From: JANQJA01 sp965267485
Lineage (GTDB): Bacteria; Pseudomonadota; Gammaproteobacteria; Pseudomonadales; Azotimanducaceae
DNA length: 64,000 nt
Reading direction: 5' to 3'
NCBI GenBank assembly: GCA_965267485.1
Contig: OZ254080.1
Location: 744,001 to 808,000 of the forward strand
Shown one piece after another: positions 41,941 to 50,373 of this stretch; positions within the stretch are counted from its first letter, which is position 1, and every line of letters begins with the position of its first letter. The notes beneath the pieces are model-generated. The model worked only from the letters and a program-made list of their open reading frames with translations. It had not been told where the DNA came from and ran no database searches. Made by a program: the position numbers and the translations under genes.

Positions 41941-42570
41941 ATGACTGAACTCACCCTCGCGCTCACCAAAGGCGACAGGGTCCTTCGGCAAGAACTCGAG
42001 CTTCTGAAGAAGATCGGAATCACGCCGAACGACGATATCGACAAGTCGCGCAAACTCGTCTTCGACACGTCGAGGGAGGGGTTGCGCCTGATGGTGCTTC
42101 GCGGTTCCGATGTGGCGACGTACGTTGAGCACGGGATTGCCGATATTGGCATGTCCGGCAAGGACGTTCTGCTCGAGCACGGTGAAGAAGGGTACTACCA
42201 GCCGCTGGATCTCGGATTCGGCCGCTGTGAACTTTACGTTGCAGGGCTCGCGGACGAACCGCCACTGCCGCCGCGCATCAAGGTGGCCACCAAGTTCGCG
42301 AATACCGCGAAGCGCTACTACGCCGAGCAGGGCATTCAGGTCGACATCATCAAACTCTATGGTGCCATGGAACTCGCGCCGCTCACGGGGCTCGCCCACC
42401 GGATCGTCGACATCGTGGAGACCGGTAATACGCTGCGGGCCAACGGCCTCGTTGCGATGGACAAGATCTGCGACATCAGCATGCGACTGATCGTGAACAA
42501 GGTCTCGATGAAGATGAAGCATGACGCGGTCAGTGCGCTCGTCTCTGAACTCGAGGAGGCAACGACGTGA
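41941..42570 (+). CDS. hisG: ATP phosphoribosyltransferase catalytic subunit (short form)
   Basis: HisG joins ATP and PRPP in the first step of histidine synthesis. At 209 residues it is the short form, lacking the C-terminal regulatory domain, and normally works as a hetero-octamer with HisZ. Motifs are LALTKGDRVL near the start, VLRGSDVATYVEHGIADIG and the PRPP loop DIVETGNTLRANGL. HisZ is not in the window. It overlaps hisD by four bases. Confidence 0.97.
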   Translation: MTELTLALTKGDRVLRQELELLKKIGITPNDDIDKSRKLVFDTSREGLRLMVLRGSDVATYVEHGIADIGMSGKDVLLEHGEEGYYQPLDLGFGRCELYVAGLADEPPLPPRIKVATKFANTAKRYYAEQGIQVDIIKLYGAMELAPLTGLAHRIVDIVETGNTLRANGLVAMDKICDISMRLIVNKVSMKMKHDAVSALVSELEEATT

Positions 42571-43883
42571 GCCTGATCAAGCGCCTGAAGGCGGCAGACG
42601 AGGACTTCGAGGCGCGCCTGAACGCGCTCGTCCGCGTGCCGGCCGAAGATCTCGGCAGCATTCGCGATGCTGTCAGCGGCATCATCGCCGATGTCCGCGC
42701 ACGCGGCGATCAGGCGCTGCTCGAACTCACCAATCGTTTTGATCGCAGGAATGTGCAGGGCTTCGCCGAGCTTGAGGTTGACGCTGATGCGATGGCCGCT
42801 GCCTGTGAGCGCATCGACGCGCTGGTGCGCGAAGCCCTCGAACACTCGATCGCCCGGGTTCGCGAGTACCACGAGCAGCAAAGGCGCGCTTTCGGTGATC
42901 AGGTGGACTGGGCATACGAGGACGAAGACGGTAATGAACTCGGCCAGCGCGTCCGTGGTATGCGCCGGGTCGGCATCTACACGCCCGGGGGCAAGGCCGC
43001 CTATCCGTCGACGGTCATCATGACCGCTGTTCCGGCGCGCGTTGCGGGTGTCGGCGAGATCATCCTCGTGGTGCCGGCGCCCGACGGGATCATCTCGGAC
43101 GTGCTGCTTGCGTCTGCACATCTCTGTGGCGTCGATCGGGTCGTCACCGTTGGCGGCGCGCAGGCGGTTGCAGCCCTGGCGTTTGGTACGGAGTCGATTC
43201 CGCGGGTCGACAAGATTGTGGGGCCGGGCAACATCTATGTCGCAACGGCCAAGGAAATGGTCTTCGGCGAAGTCGGTATCGACATGATCGCCGGCCCTTC
43301 CGAGGTTGTCATCGTGGCGGACGAAGGCGCCGACGTGGAATGGCTTGTCATGGATCTCTTCGCGCAGGCGGAACACGACGAGTTGGCCCAATCGATCCTG
43401 ATTTCGCCCAGTGCGACGTTGCTCGACCGCGTCGATGAGAGAATCGACGAGCTGGTACCGACGATGAGTCGCAGCGAGATCATTCGCCAGAGCATCGCCG
43501 ACCGCGGTGCGTTGATCCAGGTCGCTGATCTTGAGGAGGCGGCTGATGTCGTCAACCGAATCGCGCCCGAGCACCTTGAGCTTGCTGTCGAGGATCCCGA
43601 CAGTCTGGCCGACCGCATTCACCATGCCGGCGCGATCTTCATGGGCAATCATACTGCGGAGGCGATGGGCGACTACTGCGCCGGGCCCAGCCACGTGCTG
43701 CCGACGAGCGGGACGGCACGCTTCGCGTCCCCCCTTGGCGTCTATGACTTTCAGGTCCGCTCCTCGGTGATTCGAGCTTCGCGAAAGGGGGCGGTCAATC
43801 TCGGCCGGTCGTCAGCGATTCTCGCGACGGAAGAGGGGCTCGAGGCGCATGCCCGTTCCGCGGACCTGCGTGTCCGGAACTGA
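42567..43883 (+). CDS. hisD: Histidinol dehydrogenase
   Basis: HisD oxidises L-histidinol to L-histidine in two NAD-dependent steps at a zinc site. The 438 residues carry YTPGGKAAYPSTVIMTAVPA, VTVGGAQAVAALAFGTESIP, the signature DMIAGPSEVVIVADEGADVE with AEHDE following, and the late DYCAGPSHVLPTSGTAR. The start is GTG 42567 after GAGGAGG. hisC, often next in related genomes, is not present. zapE follows. Confidence 0.98.
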   Translation: MSLIKRLKAADEDFEARLNALVRVPAEDLGSIRDAVSGIIADVRARGDQALLELTNRFDRRNVQGFAELEVDADAMAAACERIDALVREALEHSIARVREYHEQQRRAFGDQVDWAYEDEDGNELGQRVRGMRRVGIYTPGGKAAYPSTVIMTAVPARVAGVGEIILVVPAPDGIISDVLLASAHLCGVDRVVTVGGAQAVAALAFGTESIPRVDKIVGPGNIYVATAKEMVFGEVGIDMIAGPSEVVIVADEGADVEWLVMDLFAQAEHDELAQSILISPSATLLDRVDERIDELVPTMSRSEIIRQSIADRGALIQVADLEEAADVVNRIAPEHLELAVEDPDSLADRIHHAGAIFMGNHTAEAMGDYCAGPSHVLPTSGTARFASPLGVYDFQVRSSVIRASRKGAVNLGRSSAILATEEGLEAHARSADLRVRN

Positions 43884-43892
43884 TCACTCGTG

Positions 43893-44996
43893 ATGGAAGG
43901 TTCGGGCCCCCTCGATCGGTACAAGGCGGCGGTCGCCGCAGGCGAGATTGCCCACGACGATGCGCAGGCGGAAGCCGCTGAACACCTTCAGCAACTCTTT
44001 CAGGCGCTGAACCGGCCGCCGCCACCCGCGCCGGGATTCCTCGATCGCCTGCTCGGCAAGCGTGAAGTTCGCGAATCCGTTCGGGGCCTCTACTTCTGGG
44101 GCGGGGTCGGGCGTGGCAAGACGTTCCTGATGGATCTGTTCTATGAGTCGCTGCCGTTCAGCCAGAAGCGGCGGCTCCACTTCCACCGGTTCATGCGCCA
44201 TGTGCACCGGGAAATGCGTGAACTCCAGGGTGAGGCGAACCCGCTCCGGAAAATCGCCAGCCGATTCGCCGGTGAGGCTCGGGTACTCTGCTTCGATGAG
44301 TTCTTCGTTTCGGACATCACCGACGCGATGATCCTCGCGAACCTGCTCGAATCGATGTTCGACAACGGGATCACCCTGGTGGCGACCTCGAATGTCGAGC
44401 CGGATCGACTCTACGAGAACGGATTGCAGCGCCGGAAGTTTCTGCCCGCGATTGATCTCATCAAGGCGAACACGACCATCCTGAACGTCGACGGCGGCGT
44501 AGACTACCGCTTGCGCGCGCTCGAGTCGGCGGAGATCTATCTGACGCCGATCACCTCGGAGACCGAGGCGGCGATGGCCGAGCGGTTCCGTTCTTTGTCG
44601 CCGGATGCGGGTGAGGAGAATGTGACGCTCGAGATCGAGGGCCGGGACATCGCGGCGAAGAGATCGGGCGACGGGGTGGCGTGGTTCGACTTCGCCGCGC
44701 TCTGCGAGGGGCCGCGCAGTCAGAACGACTACATTGAACTCGCGATGATCTATGGCGCGGTACTGGTGTCGAATGTGCCGGTGTTCACGGTGAAAAAGGA
44801 GGACGCGGCGCGGCGGTTCATCAGCCTGGTTGACGAATTCTACGATCACGGCGTGAAGCTGGTGCTTGCCGCGGAGGCACCGATTCTGGAGCTCTACCAG
44901 GGGGAGCGACTCAAATTCGAGTTTCAGCGCACCGAGAGCCGGCTGCAGGAGATGCAGTCCCACGACTACCTCGCCCGCGAGCACAAGCCCGACTGA
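43893..44996 (+). CDS. zapE: Cell division ATPase ZapE
   Basis: ZapE (AFG1/YhcM) is a P-loop ATPase recruited late to the Z-ring, and mitochondrial relatives help protein quality control. The 367 residues have the Walker A WGGVGRGKTFLMDLF, FHRFMRHVH, the Walker B VLCFDEFFVSDITDA and the sensor region LVATSNVEPDRLY. An ATG at 43893, preceded by an in-frame GTG at 43890, begins nine bases after hisD. No petABC-type promoter is near. The 430-base gap downstream is non-coding. Confidence 0.95.
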   Translation: MEGSGPLDRYKAAVAAGEIAHDDAQAEAAEHLQQLFQALNRPPPPAPGFLDRLLGKREVRESVRGLYFWGGVGRGKTFLMDLFYESLPFSQKRRLHFHRFMRHVHREMRELQGEANPLRKIASRFAGEARVLCFDEFFVSDITDAMILANLLESMFDNGITLVATSNVEPDRLYENGLQRRKFLPAIDLIKANTTILNVDGGVDYRLRALESAEIYLTPITSETEAAMAERFRSLSPDAGEENVTLEIEGRDIAAKRSGDGVAWFDFAALCEGPRSQNDYIELAMIYGAVLVSNVPVFTVKKEDAARRFISLVDEFYDHGVKLVLAAEAPILELYQGERLKFEFQRTESRLQEMQSHDYLAREHKPD

Positions 44997-45038
44997 GCCC
45001 TGCCCAGACGACGTTTCAGACGCTGGGCTTCGAAGCTG

Positions 45039-45138
45039 GGCTGCCGGGGGCAGGTCCTTCCCTCCAGAAACCGTTTCGCCGCTTCGCGGCTGCACTTAGC
45101 ATTCAGTATCTTCCGGGAAGGACCTGCCCCCGGCAGCC
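45039..45138. repeat. Long palindrome with 24-bp perfect arms (zapE-rplM gap)
   Basis: The left arm at 45039-45062 (starting GGCTGCCGGGGGCAGG) is an exact reverse complement of 45115-45138 (ending CCCCCGGCAGCC). The 52-base spacer contains a smaller stem, GCCGC/GCGGC with loop TTC (45078-45090). The element would form a very stable cruciform or RNA hairpin just after zapE. There is no T-run, and the arms are longer than a normal terminator needs. It resembles a non-autonomous palindromic mobile element. No other copy was noticed in this window. Confidence 0.85.
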
Positions 45139-45215
45139 TGTGCGTCATCCGATGGCCGTGAGCCAGTTCAGCTGCCGACTGCAAGCGCGTCTCCGGTGGC
45201 GTTGAGCTTGAGGAG

Positions 45216-45306
45216 GGAGCGGTTCCCGGCACCGCTGCAAGTACATCCATGTACGCTGGCTTTCGGACATCCATGTCCTCCAGCCTGCCTGGAAGGGAAC
45301 CCCTGC
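45216..45306. repeat. Second palindromic intergenic element with two ACATCCATGT cores
   Basis: Outer arms at 45216-45227 (GGAGCGGTTCCC) and 45295-45306 (GGGAACCCCTGC) are complementary at ten of twelve positions. Between them lie two short palindromes, GTACATCCATGTAC at 45241-45254 and GGACATCCATGTCC at 45265-45278, so the whole could fold as a clover. The layout, repeated core inside inverted ends, is what intergenic REP/MITE-like families look like. The rest of the 430-base gap holds no gene. Confidence 0.75.
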
Positions 45307-45368
45307 GCTGGCACGCGCTGCGACCGGTATCCGGCAGCCCCGAAGCCGGAAATTCGTCAAAATCCTTG

Positions 45369-45397
45369 TTGATCCGCCCATTTGCGTCGGGTAATAT
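45369..45397 (+). promoter_or_regulatory. Likely sigma70 promoter of rplM-rpsI
   Basis: TTGATC (45369-45374) and TAATAT (45392-45397) are 17 bases apart. Transcription would begin near 45404, about 23 bases before the rplM ATG. The boxes are close to consensus and lie just downstream of the palindromic elements. Confidence 0.65.
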
Positions 45398-45426
45398 TCG
45401 CGGCTCTTCAAATCCCGTGGTTAGTA

Positions 45427-45855
45427 ATGAAAACGTTTACCGCCAAAAACGAGTCGGTACGGCGAGACTGGTATGTCGTGGACGCAACCGACAAGACGCT
45501 CGGCCGCCTGTCCACCGAGATCGCCAATCGCCTGCGAGGCAAGCACAAGCCCGAATTCACGCCGCACGTGGACACCGGTGATTACGTTGTCGTCGTCAAT
45601 GCCGAGAAGGTCAAGGTCACCGGCAACAAGACGACTGACAAGTTCTACTACCACCACACGGGTTTCCCGGGCGGTATCAAGTCAGCTTCTTTCGAGAAGA
45701 TGATCGAGCGCTCTCCCGAGCGGGTCATCCAGATCGCCGTCAAGGGAATGATGCCCAAGAACAAGCTCAGCCGCGCGATGATGGGCAAGCTCAAGGTCTA
45801 TGCAGGTAACGAACACCCGCACAGCGCCCAGCAGCCCAAAGTGCTCGAGGTCTAA
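45427..45855 (+). CDS. rplM: 50S ribosomal protein L13
   Basis: L13 is an early-assembly 23S rRNA binding protein. The 142-residue length is standard. The sequence has RRDWYVVDATDKTLGRLSTE, GDYVVVVNAEKVKVTGNK, the HTGFPGGIKS loop and PHSAQQPKVLEV at the end. The ATG at 45427 has only a weak Shine-Dalgarno. rpsI follows after three bases. Confidence 0.99.
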   Translation: MKTFTAKNESVRRDWYVVDATDKTLGRLSTEIANRLRGKHKPEFTPHVDTGDYVVVVNAEKVKVTGNKTTDKFYYHHTGFPGGIKSASFEKMIERSPERVIQIAVKGMMPKNKLSRAMMGKLKVYAGNEHPHSAQQPKVLEV

Positions 45856-45858
45856 TCG

Positions 45859-46248
45859 ATGAATCAGCAGCATTACGGCACTGGCCGCCGCAAATCCTCC
45901 AAAGCCCGCGTTTTCCTGCGTCCGGGCGAAGGCAAAATCACCGTCAACAGCCGCCCGCTGGACGAATACTTCGGCCGTGAAACGGCGCGAATGATTGTCC
46001 GCCAGCCGCTCGAACTGGTCGAACTCGTCGACAAGTTCGATCTGCATGTCACCGTCAAGGGCGGCGGTGGTTTCGGCCAGGCCGGCGCAATTCGCCACGG
46101 TCTGACCCGTGCGCTGGTCGACTACGACGAAACGCTGCTGCCGACACTGCGCAAAGCCGGGTTCGTCACCCGTGACGATCGCAGCGTGGAGCGCAAGAAA
46201 GTCGGCCTCCGCAAAGCCCGCAAGCGCCCGCAGTTCTCCAAGCGCTAA
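45859..46248 (+). CDS. rpsI: 30S ribosomal protein S9
   Basis: S9 has a C-terminal tail that reaches the P-site tRNA. The 129 residues run from YGTGRRKSSKARVFLRPG to the basic tail RKARKRPQFSKR. The final Lys-Arg is the residue pair that contacts P-site tRNA. A GGCC/GGCC stem occurs soon after the stop but has no T-run. Confidence 0.99.
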   Translation: MNQQHYGTGRRKSSKARVFLRPGEGKITVNSRPLDEYFGRETARMIVRQPLELVELVDKFDLHVTVKGGGGFGQAGAIRHGLTRALVDYDETLLPTLRKAGFVTRDDRSVERKKVGLRKARKRPQFSKR

Positions 46249-46440
46249 TCGATCATTCGGCCTGATCGGCCGGAATAGCGCGAGCAAATTCGTTGTTCGC
46301 GCCACATTTTCGCTCGGGTTTGTGGTACACTCGGCGCCGGAATTTTCCGTGGCTCACGGCATAGCAAGTTGCTGAATAAGAAGTATTTTCGAGTCAGGAA
46401 ATTCATTCTTCAGTTGTAGTTTTTGAATGGAGAGACTGTC

Positions 46441-47037
46441 GTGAGTGACGGCATCAACCGGGGGCGGCGCAATTTCCTGATCGGCGCGACCTCTGTCGTC
46501 GGGGGCGCTGGAGTTGTCGGCGTAGCCGTTCCCTTCCTAGGATCATGGAACCCGAGCGCCAAAGCCCTTGCTGCCGGCGCGCCTATCAAGATCGATATCG
46601 GCAAGCTGGAGCCTGGCACGATGCTGGGGCCAATTCCGGCCTGGCGAGACAAGCCGATCTTTGTGGTCTACCGCACCGAGGAGATGATGGCGACGCTGGA
46701 ACAGAGTCCCTCCCGTCTTGCTGACCCGAATTCGGAAGAACCGCAGCAGCCCGAATATGCGGCGAACGAGTCACGCTCCATCCGTCCCGAGATCGGCGTC
46801 TACGTGGGCATCTGCACCCACCTTGGCTGTTCGCCGAAGTTTCGCCCGGAGATCGAGCCGCAGGAATTCGATCCCAACTGGCTGGGCGGCTTCTACTGCC
46901 CCTGCCACGGTTCCAAGTTCGACATCGCAGGGCGTGTTTACACCGGCGTTCCGGCACCCACCAATCTCGAGGTTCCTCCGTACAATTACGAGAGCGACAA
47001 CGTGATTGTTATCGGTGAAGACGGAGGTGCCGCGTAA
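46441..47037 (+). CDS. petA: Ubiquinol-cytochrome c reductase Rieske iron-sulfur subunit
   Basis: This is the Rieske [2Fe-2S] subunit of the bc1 complex. The 198 residues carry a Tat-type anchor (RGRRNFLIGATSVVGGAG). The cluster-binding motifs are CTHLGC and CPCHGS, with Cys/His pairs intact. The start is GTG 46441, six bases after GGAGAG. The earlier in-frame TTG at 46423 lies before that site. A -10-like TACACT at 46326 may mark the operon promoter, though its -35 is poor. Confidence 0.97.
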   Translation: MSDGINRGRRNFLIGATSVVGGAGVVGVAVPFLGSWNPSAKALAAGAPIKIDIGKLEPGTMLGPIPAWRDKPIFVVYRTEEMMATLEQSPSRLADPNSEEPQQPEYAANESRSIRPEIGVYVGICTHLGCSPKFRPEIEPQEFDPNWLGGFYCPCHGSKFDIAGRVYTGVPAPTNLEVPPYNYESDNVIVIGEDGGAA

Positions 47038-48293
47038 TGGCGACGATTCAGGACTCCTTCAAGAACATCATGGACTGGGTCGACGATCGTCTCCCGGTCA
47101 CCCAGACATATGAAAAGCATATGTCGAAGTACTACGCGCCGAAGAACTTCAACTTCTGGTATATCTTCGGCGTACTCGCGACGGTGGTACTGGTCAACCA
47201 GCTCCTGACCGGCATCTGGCTTACCATGAGCTATGTGCCCACCGGTGAGGGTGCGTTCGCCTCGATCGAATACATCATGCGTGATGTCGAATACGGCTGG
47301 ATGCTGCGATATATGCATTCGACCGGTGCATCGGCATTCTTCGTTGTCGTCTACCTGCACATGTTCCGCGGATTGATGTACGGCTCTTACAAAAAGCCCC
47401 GCGAACTCATCTGGGTGCTCGGCATGTTCATCTACCTCGCGCTGATGGCCGAGGGTTTCTTTGGCTACCTCCTGCCCTGGGGCAACATGTCGTTCTGGGG
47501 CGCGCAGGTGATCGTTTCACTTGCTGGCGCGATTCCATTTGTGGGCGAGGACCTCGCGATCTGGGTTCGCGGCGACTTCAACATGTCGGGCGTTACGCTG
47601 AACCGGTTCTTCGCGCTGCATGTGGTACTCGTGCCGCTGGTGCTGATCGTGCTGGTTTTCCTGCACATCCTCGCCCTGCATGAGGTTGGCTCGAACAACC
47701 CTGACGGTATCGACATCAAGTCCAAGACGGATGAAGACGGCAAACCGCTCGACGGCGTCCCGTTCCATCCCTACTACACGATGGGCCACGACCTGCCGGG
47801 CATCGTCCTGTTCCTGATCGTGTTCTGTGCGGTGATGTTCTTCTACCCCGATGGCGGGGGCTACCTGATTGAGCACCCGAACTACGAGCCAGCGGATCCG
47901 CTGAAGACGCCAGCGCTCATTGCGCCTGTCTGGTACTACACGCCGTTCTACTCGATGCTTCGCGCGGCGACGTTCCCGCTGTTCGGACTGACAGCGAAGT
48001 TCTGGGGGCTGGTAGTCATGGCCGGCGCGATTGCGATTCTGTTTGTCGTACCATGGCTTGATCGCTCGCCGGTTCGCTCGATGCGATACAAGGGAACGCC
48101 GAGCAAGGTGATGCTCACGCTCTTTGTGATTTCGTTCTTCATTCTCGGCTATCTCGGTACCGTTCACCCGACACCCGGGCGAACGCTGGTGGCCCAGATC
48201 TGCACGGGCATCTACTTTGCCTACTTCCTGCTGATGCCGTGGTATACCGCCGTGGAGAAAACGAAACCGGTTCCGGAGAGGGTGACGGGATGA
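47037..48293 (+). CDS. petB: Cytochrome b of the bc1 complex
   Basis: Cytochrome b carries hemes bL and bH and the quinone sites. The 418 residues have the haem-ligand helix II (YMHSTGASAFFVVVYLHMF), GNMSFWGAQVIVSL, helix IV (RFFALHVVLVPLVLIVLVFL, then HILALHEVG) and the Qo loop, with PEWY-type replaced by PVWYYTPFYSMLRA. PVWY is a common bacterial variant of that loop. The ATG overlaps the petA stop by one base. Confidence 0.98.
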   Translation: MATIQDSFKNIMDWVDDRLPVTQTYEKHMSKYYAPKNFNFWYIFGVLATVVLVNQLLTGIWLTMSYVPTGEGAFASIEYIMRDVEYGWMLRYMHSTGASAFFVVVYLHMFRGLMYGSYKKPRELIWVLGMFIYLALMAEGFFGYLLPWGNMSFWGAQVIVSLAGAIPFVGEDLAIWVRGDFNMSGVTLNRFFALHVVLVPLVLIVLVFLHILALHEVGSNNPDGIDIKSKTDEDGKPLDGVPFHPYYTMGHDLPGIVLFLIVFCAVMFFYPDGGGYLIEHPNYEPADPLKTPALIAPVWYYTPFYSMLRAATFPLFGLTAKFWGLVVMAGAIAILFVVPWLDRSPVRSMRYKGTPSKVMLTLFVISFFILGYLGTVHPTPGRTLVAQICTGIYFAYFLLMPWYTAVEKTKPVPERVTG

Positions 48294-49105
48294 TGCGAGT
48301 AGTACTTCTCATAGCTGCATTGGCCTTTGGGCAAGCCGCAATGGCGGCTGAATCGACGTATCCGCTCGATCACATGAAGCCGGACCTGAACGACAAGGCG
48401 TCGCTGCAGCGCGGGCTTCAGACGTTCATGAACTACTGCTTCGCCTGTCACTCCTTGCAGTATCAGCGCTACAAGCGGACGGCCGAGGATCTCGGCATTC
48501 CGGAAGACATCATGCTCGACAAGGTCGTGTTCGATCCGACGGTGCGTATTGGCGCCCTGATGGAAAACTCGATGTCAGCCGAGAACGCCAAGAACTGGTT
48601 TGGCGCACCGCCGCCTGACCTGACGCTGCAGACGCAGCTTCGTGGCGGCCCGGATTGGCTCTACACCTACATGCGCACGTTCTATCTCGATGAGACGCGT
48701 CCGCTCGGGTTCAACAACCTTGTGTTCGAGAACGTCGGCATGCCGCATGCGCTGGTGGATCTGCAGGGTGTTCAGCAGAAGGTGTGCAAGAACATTCCGA
48801 AGCTGGCCGATAATGGCGGCGAGATGCGCGATCCGCTGACGAACGAATACATTACCGAAGAAAAGTGTGGTCAGGAGCTGATCGACCGGGGGTACAGCCC
48901 GCTTGAGCTCGTCGAGGGCAGTGGTCAGCTCAGTCCTGAAGAATACGATCAGGTCGTGTACGACCTGGCGAATTTCCTTTACTACACCGGCGATCCCTCT
49001 CGCCAGGATCGAGAGCGAATTGGCGTTTACGTCATCCTGTTCCTCGCATTCTTCTTCATCTTCACCAAGCTTCTTGGACGCGAGTTCGAGAAGGAATACC
49101 ACTAG
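48290..49105 (+). CDS. petC: Cytochrome c1 of the bc1 complex
   Basis: Cytochrome c1 accepts electrons from the Rieske protein. The 271 residues begin with a signal peptide (RVVLLIAALAFGQAAMA). The covalent haem motif CFACH follows near residue 50, the axial-ligand region includes SMSAENAKNWFGAPPPDL, and a C-terminal anchor helix ends in EFEKEYH. It overlaps petB by four bases. GGAGAGG sits eight bases before the first ATG. Confidence 0.98.
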   Translation: MMRVVLLIAALAFGQAAMAAESTYPLDHMKPDLNDKASLQRGLQTFMNYCFACHSLQYQRYKRTAEDLGIPEDIMLDKVVFDPTVRIGALMENSMSAENAKNWFGAPPPDLTLQTQLRGGPDWLYTYMRTFYLDETRPLGFNNLVFENVGMPHALVDLQGVQQKVCKNIPKLADNGGEMRDPLTNEYITEEKCGQELIDRGYSPLELVEGSGQLSPEEYDQVVYDLANFLYYTGDPSRQDRERIGVYVILFLAFFFIFTKLLGREFEKEYH

Positions 49106-49166
49106 GGCGGCGCGCTTTGCGCGCTGCCTGTCCGATAAGGGAATTTTGATTTTGAGAGGTGTTTCG

Positions 49167-49799
49167 ATGGGCGTCGTCGCCAAACATTCTTCGATGGTGT
49201 TTTATTCTGACGGCTCTGATCACTACAGCCAGCGGGTTCGCCTTGTACTTTGCGAAAAGGGCGTTGCTGTCGAGATCATCGACGTTGACCCCAATCATCT
49301 GCCGGAAGATCTGGCGGAACTGAACCCGTACAACAGCCTGCCGACCCTGGTCGACCGGGACCTCAGCCTGTACGAGTCCCAGGTCATCATGGAGTACCTC
49401 GACGAACGCTTCCCTCATCCGCCGCTGCTGCCCGTCTACCCGGTGGCGCGCGCACAGAGCCGGCTGTTCATGTATCGCATTCAGCGGGACTGGTGTGGTG
49501 CGGTTGACAACATTATCGCCGGGCGCTCGAAGGACACTGTCATCGACCGCAATCGCAAGGAACTGCGTGAAAGCCTTCTGGCCATCGCGCCGATCTTCGG
49601 TGAGAAGCCGTTCTTCATGAGCGATGAGTTCACGCTTGTCGACTGCTGCGTGGCACCGATTCTCTGGCGCCTGCCGGTGCTCGGTATCGACCTGCCGCCG
49701 AAGCATGGCAAGCCGATCCTCGACTACATGGATCGCATCTTCTCGCGTGACGCGTTCCAGGCGAGCCTTTCCGAGGCTGAAATGGACATGCGCGACTAG
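49167..49799 (+). CDS. sspA: Stringent starvation protein A
   Basis: SspA is a GST-fold RNA-polymerase-associated protein that affects stationary-phase and acid-stress transcription. The 210 residues show MVFYSDGSDHYSQRVRLVL, LPTLVDRDLSLYESQVIMEY and the C-terminal helical domain with DEFTLVDCCVAPILWRL. It lacks the GST catalytic context. It follows petC after about 60 bases, the usual order in gammaproteobacteria with a bc1 complex. Confidence 0.96.
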   Translation: MGVVAKHSSMVFYSDGSDHYSQRVRLVLCEKGVAVEIIDVDPNHLPEDLAELNPYNSLPTLVDRDLSLYESQVIMEYLDERFPHPPLLPVYPVARAQSRLFMYRIQRDWCGAVDNIIAGRSKDTVIDRNRKELRESLLAIAPIFGEKPFFMSDEFTLVDCCVAPILWRLPVLGIDLPPKHGKPILDYMDRIFSRDAFQASLSEAEMDMRD

Positions 49800-49856
49800 C
49801 CGTCCGCGACTAGCCGTCCGCGACTGACCGTCGCTTCGGGACGGCCGCCCGTCCCG
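49791..49856. repeat. Three 14-bp tandem repeats over the sspA stop, followed by a hairpin
   Basis: CGCGACTAGCCGTC occurs at 49791-49804 and exactly again at 49805-49818, with a third copy at 49819-49832 differing at two bases. The first copy contains the sspA stop. CGGGACGG/CCGTCCCG (49837-49856) then forms an 8-bp stem with a four-base loop. There is no T-run, so this may be an attenuating or protective hairpin between sspA and sspB. Confidence 0.8.
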
Positions 49857-49921
49857 GCTTGCTGGCTGAGGCGTCGTGTCATCGGTTGCGTGACATCATC
49901 TCGCATGTTTAAGGTAGCCGC

Positions 49922-50323
49922 ATGAATTCCTCTGTTCCGTACCTCATTCGGGCAATCAACGAATGGATCCTGGATAACGGCTGTACGCCTTACCTGATCC
50001 TCGATATTGCCGTTGAAGGCATCTCTGTGCCCATGGAGTACGCCAAGGACGGCCAGATCGTCCTCAATATCTCTCCCGTGGCAACGAGAAACCTCTGCAT
50101 TGATGCAGACGGCGTGGCATTCAGCGGACGATTCAGTGGTGTCGCCCACGAGATCTATGCCCCGATCGAAGCCGTGCTGGGCATCGTTGCCAAGGAGAAT
50201 GGCGAGGGGATGTGGTTCCCCAAAGAAACCGTTGAGGGCTCCGATGACTCGCCGCCACCGGACGACACGCCACCTGACGGTGATCCCCCGAAAGGACCGC
50301 CCAATCTCAAGGTGGTGAAGTAG
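49922..50323 (+). CDS. sspB: ClpXP protease specificity factor SspB
   Basis: SspB delivers ssrA-tagged and other substrates to ClpXP. The 133 residues have the Sm-like substrate-binding core (PYLIRAINEWILDNGCTPYL, then VLNISPVATRNL and FSGRFSGVAHEIYAPI). A disordered Pro/Asp-rich linker follows, and the short C-terminal ClpX-tether ends PPNLKVVK. The proline-rich linker is well marked here. Confidence 0.96.
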   Translation: MNSSVPYLIRAINEWILDNGCTPYLILDIAVEGISVPMEYAKDGQIVLNISPVATRNLCIDADGVAFSGRFSGVAHEIYAPIEAVLGIVAKENGEGMWFPKETVEGSDDSPPPDDTPPDGDPPKGPPNLKVVK

Positions 50324-50373
50324 CCGCGAGTGACCGCCTCGTGCTGCGGCACGGGACGAGGGTATTGCCTCGC

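Noticed and set aside
43884..45095. 403-codon minus-strand frame
   Set aside because: It is antisense to zapE and runs into the palindromic gap. There is no domain and no ribosome site.
45039..45138. Intrinsic terminator for zapE
   Set aside because: The 24-bp arms are far apart (52-base spacer) and no T-run follows, so a palindromic element fits better.
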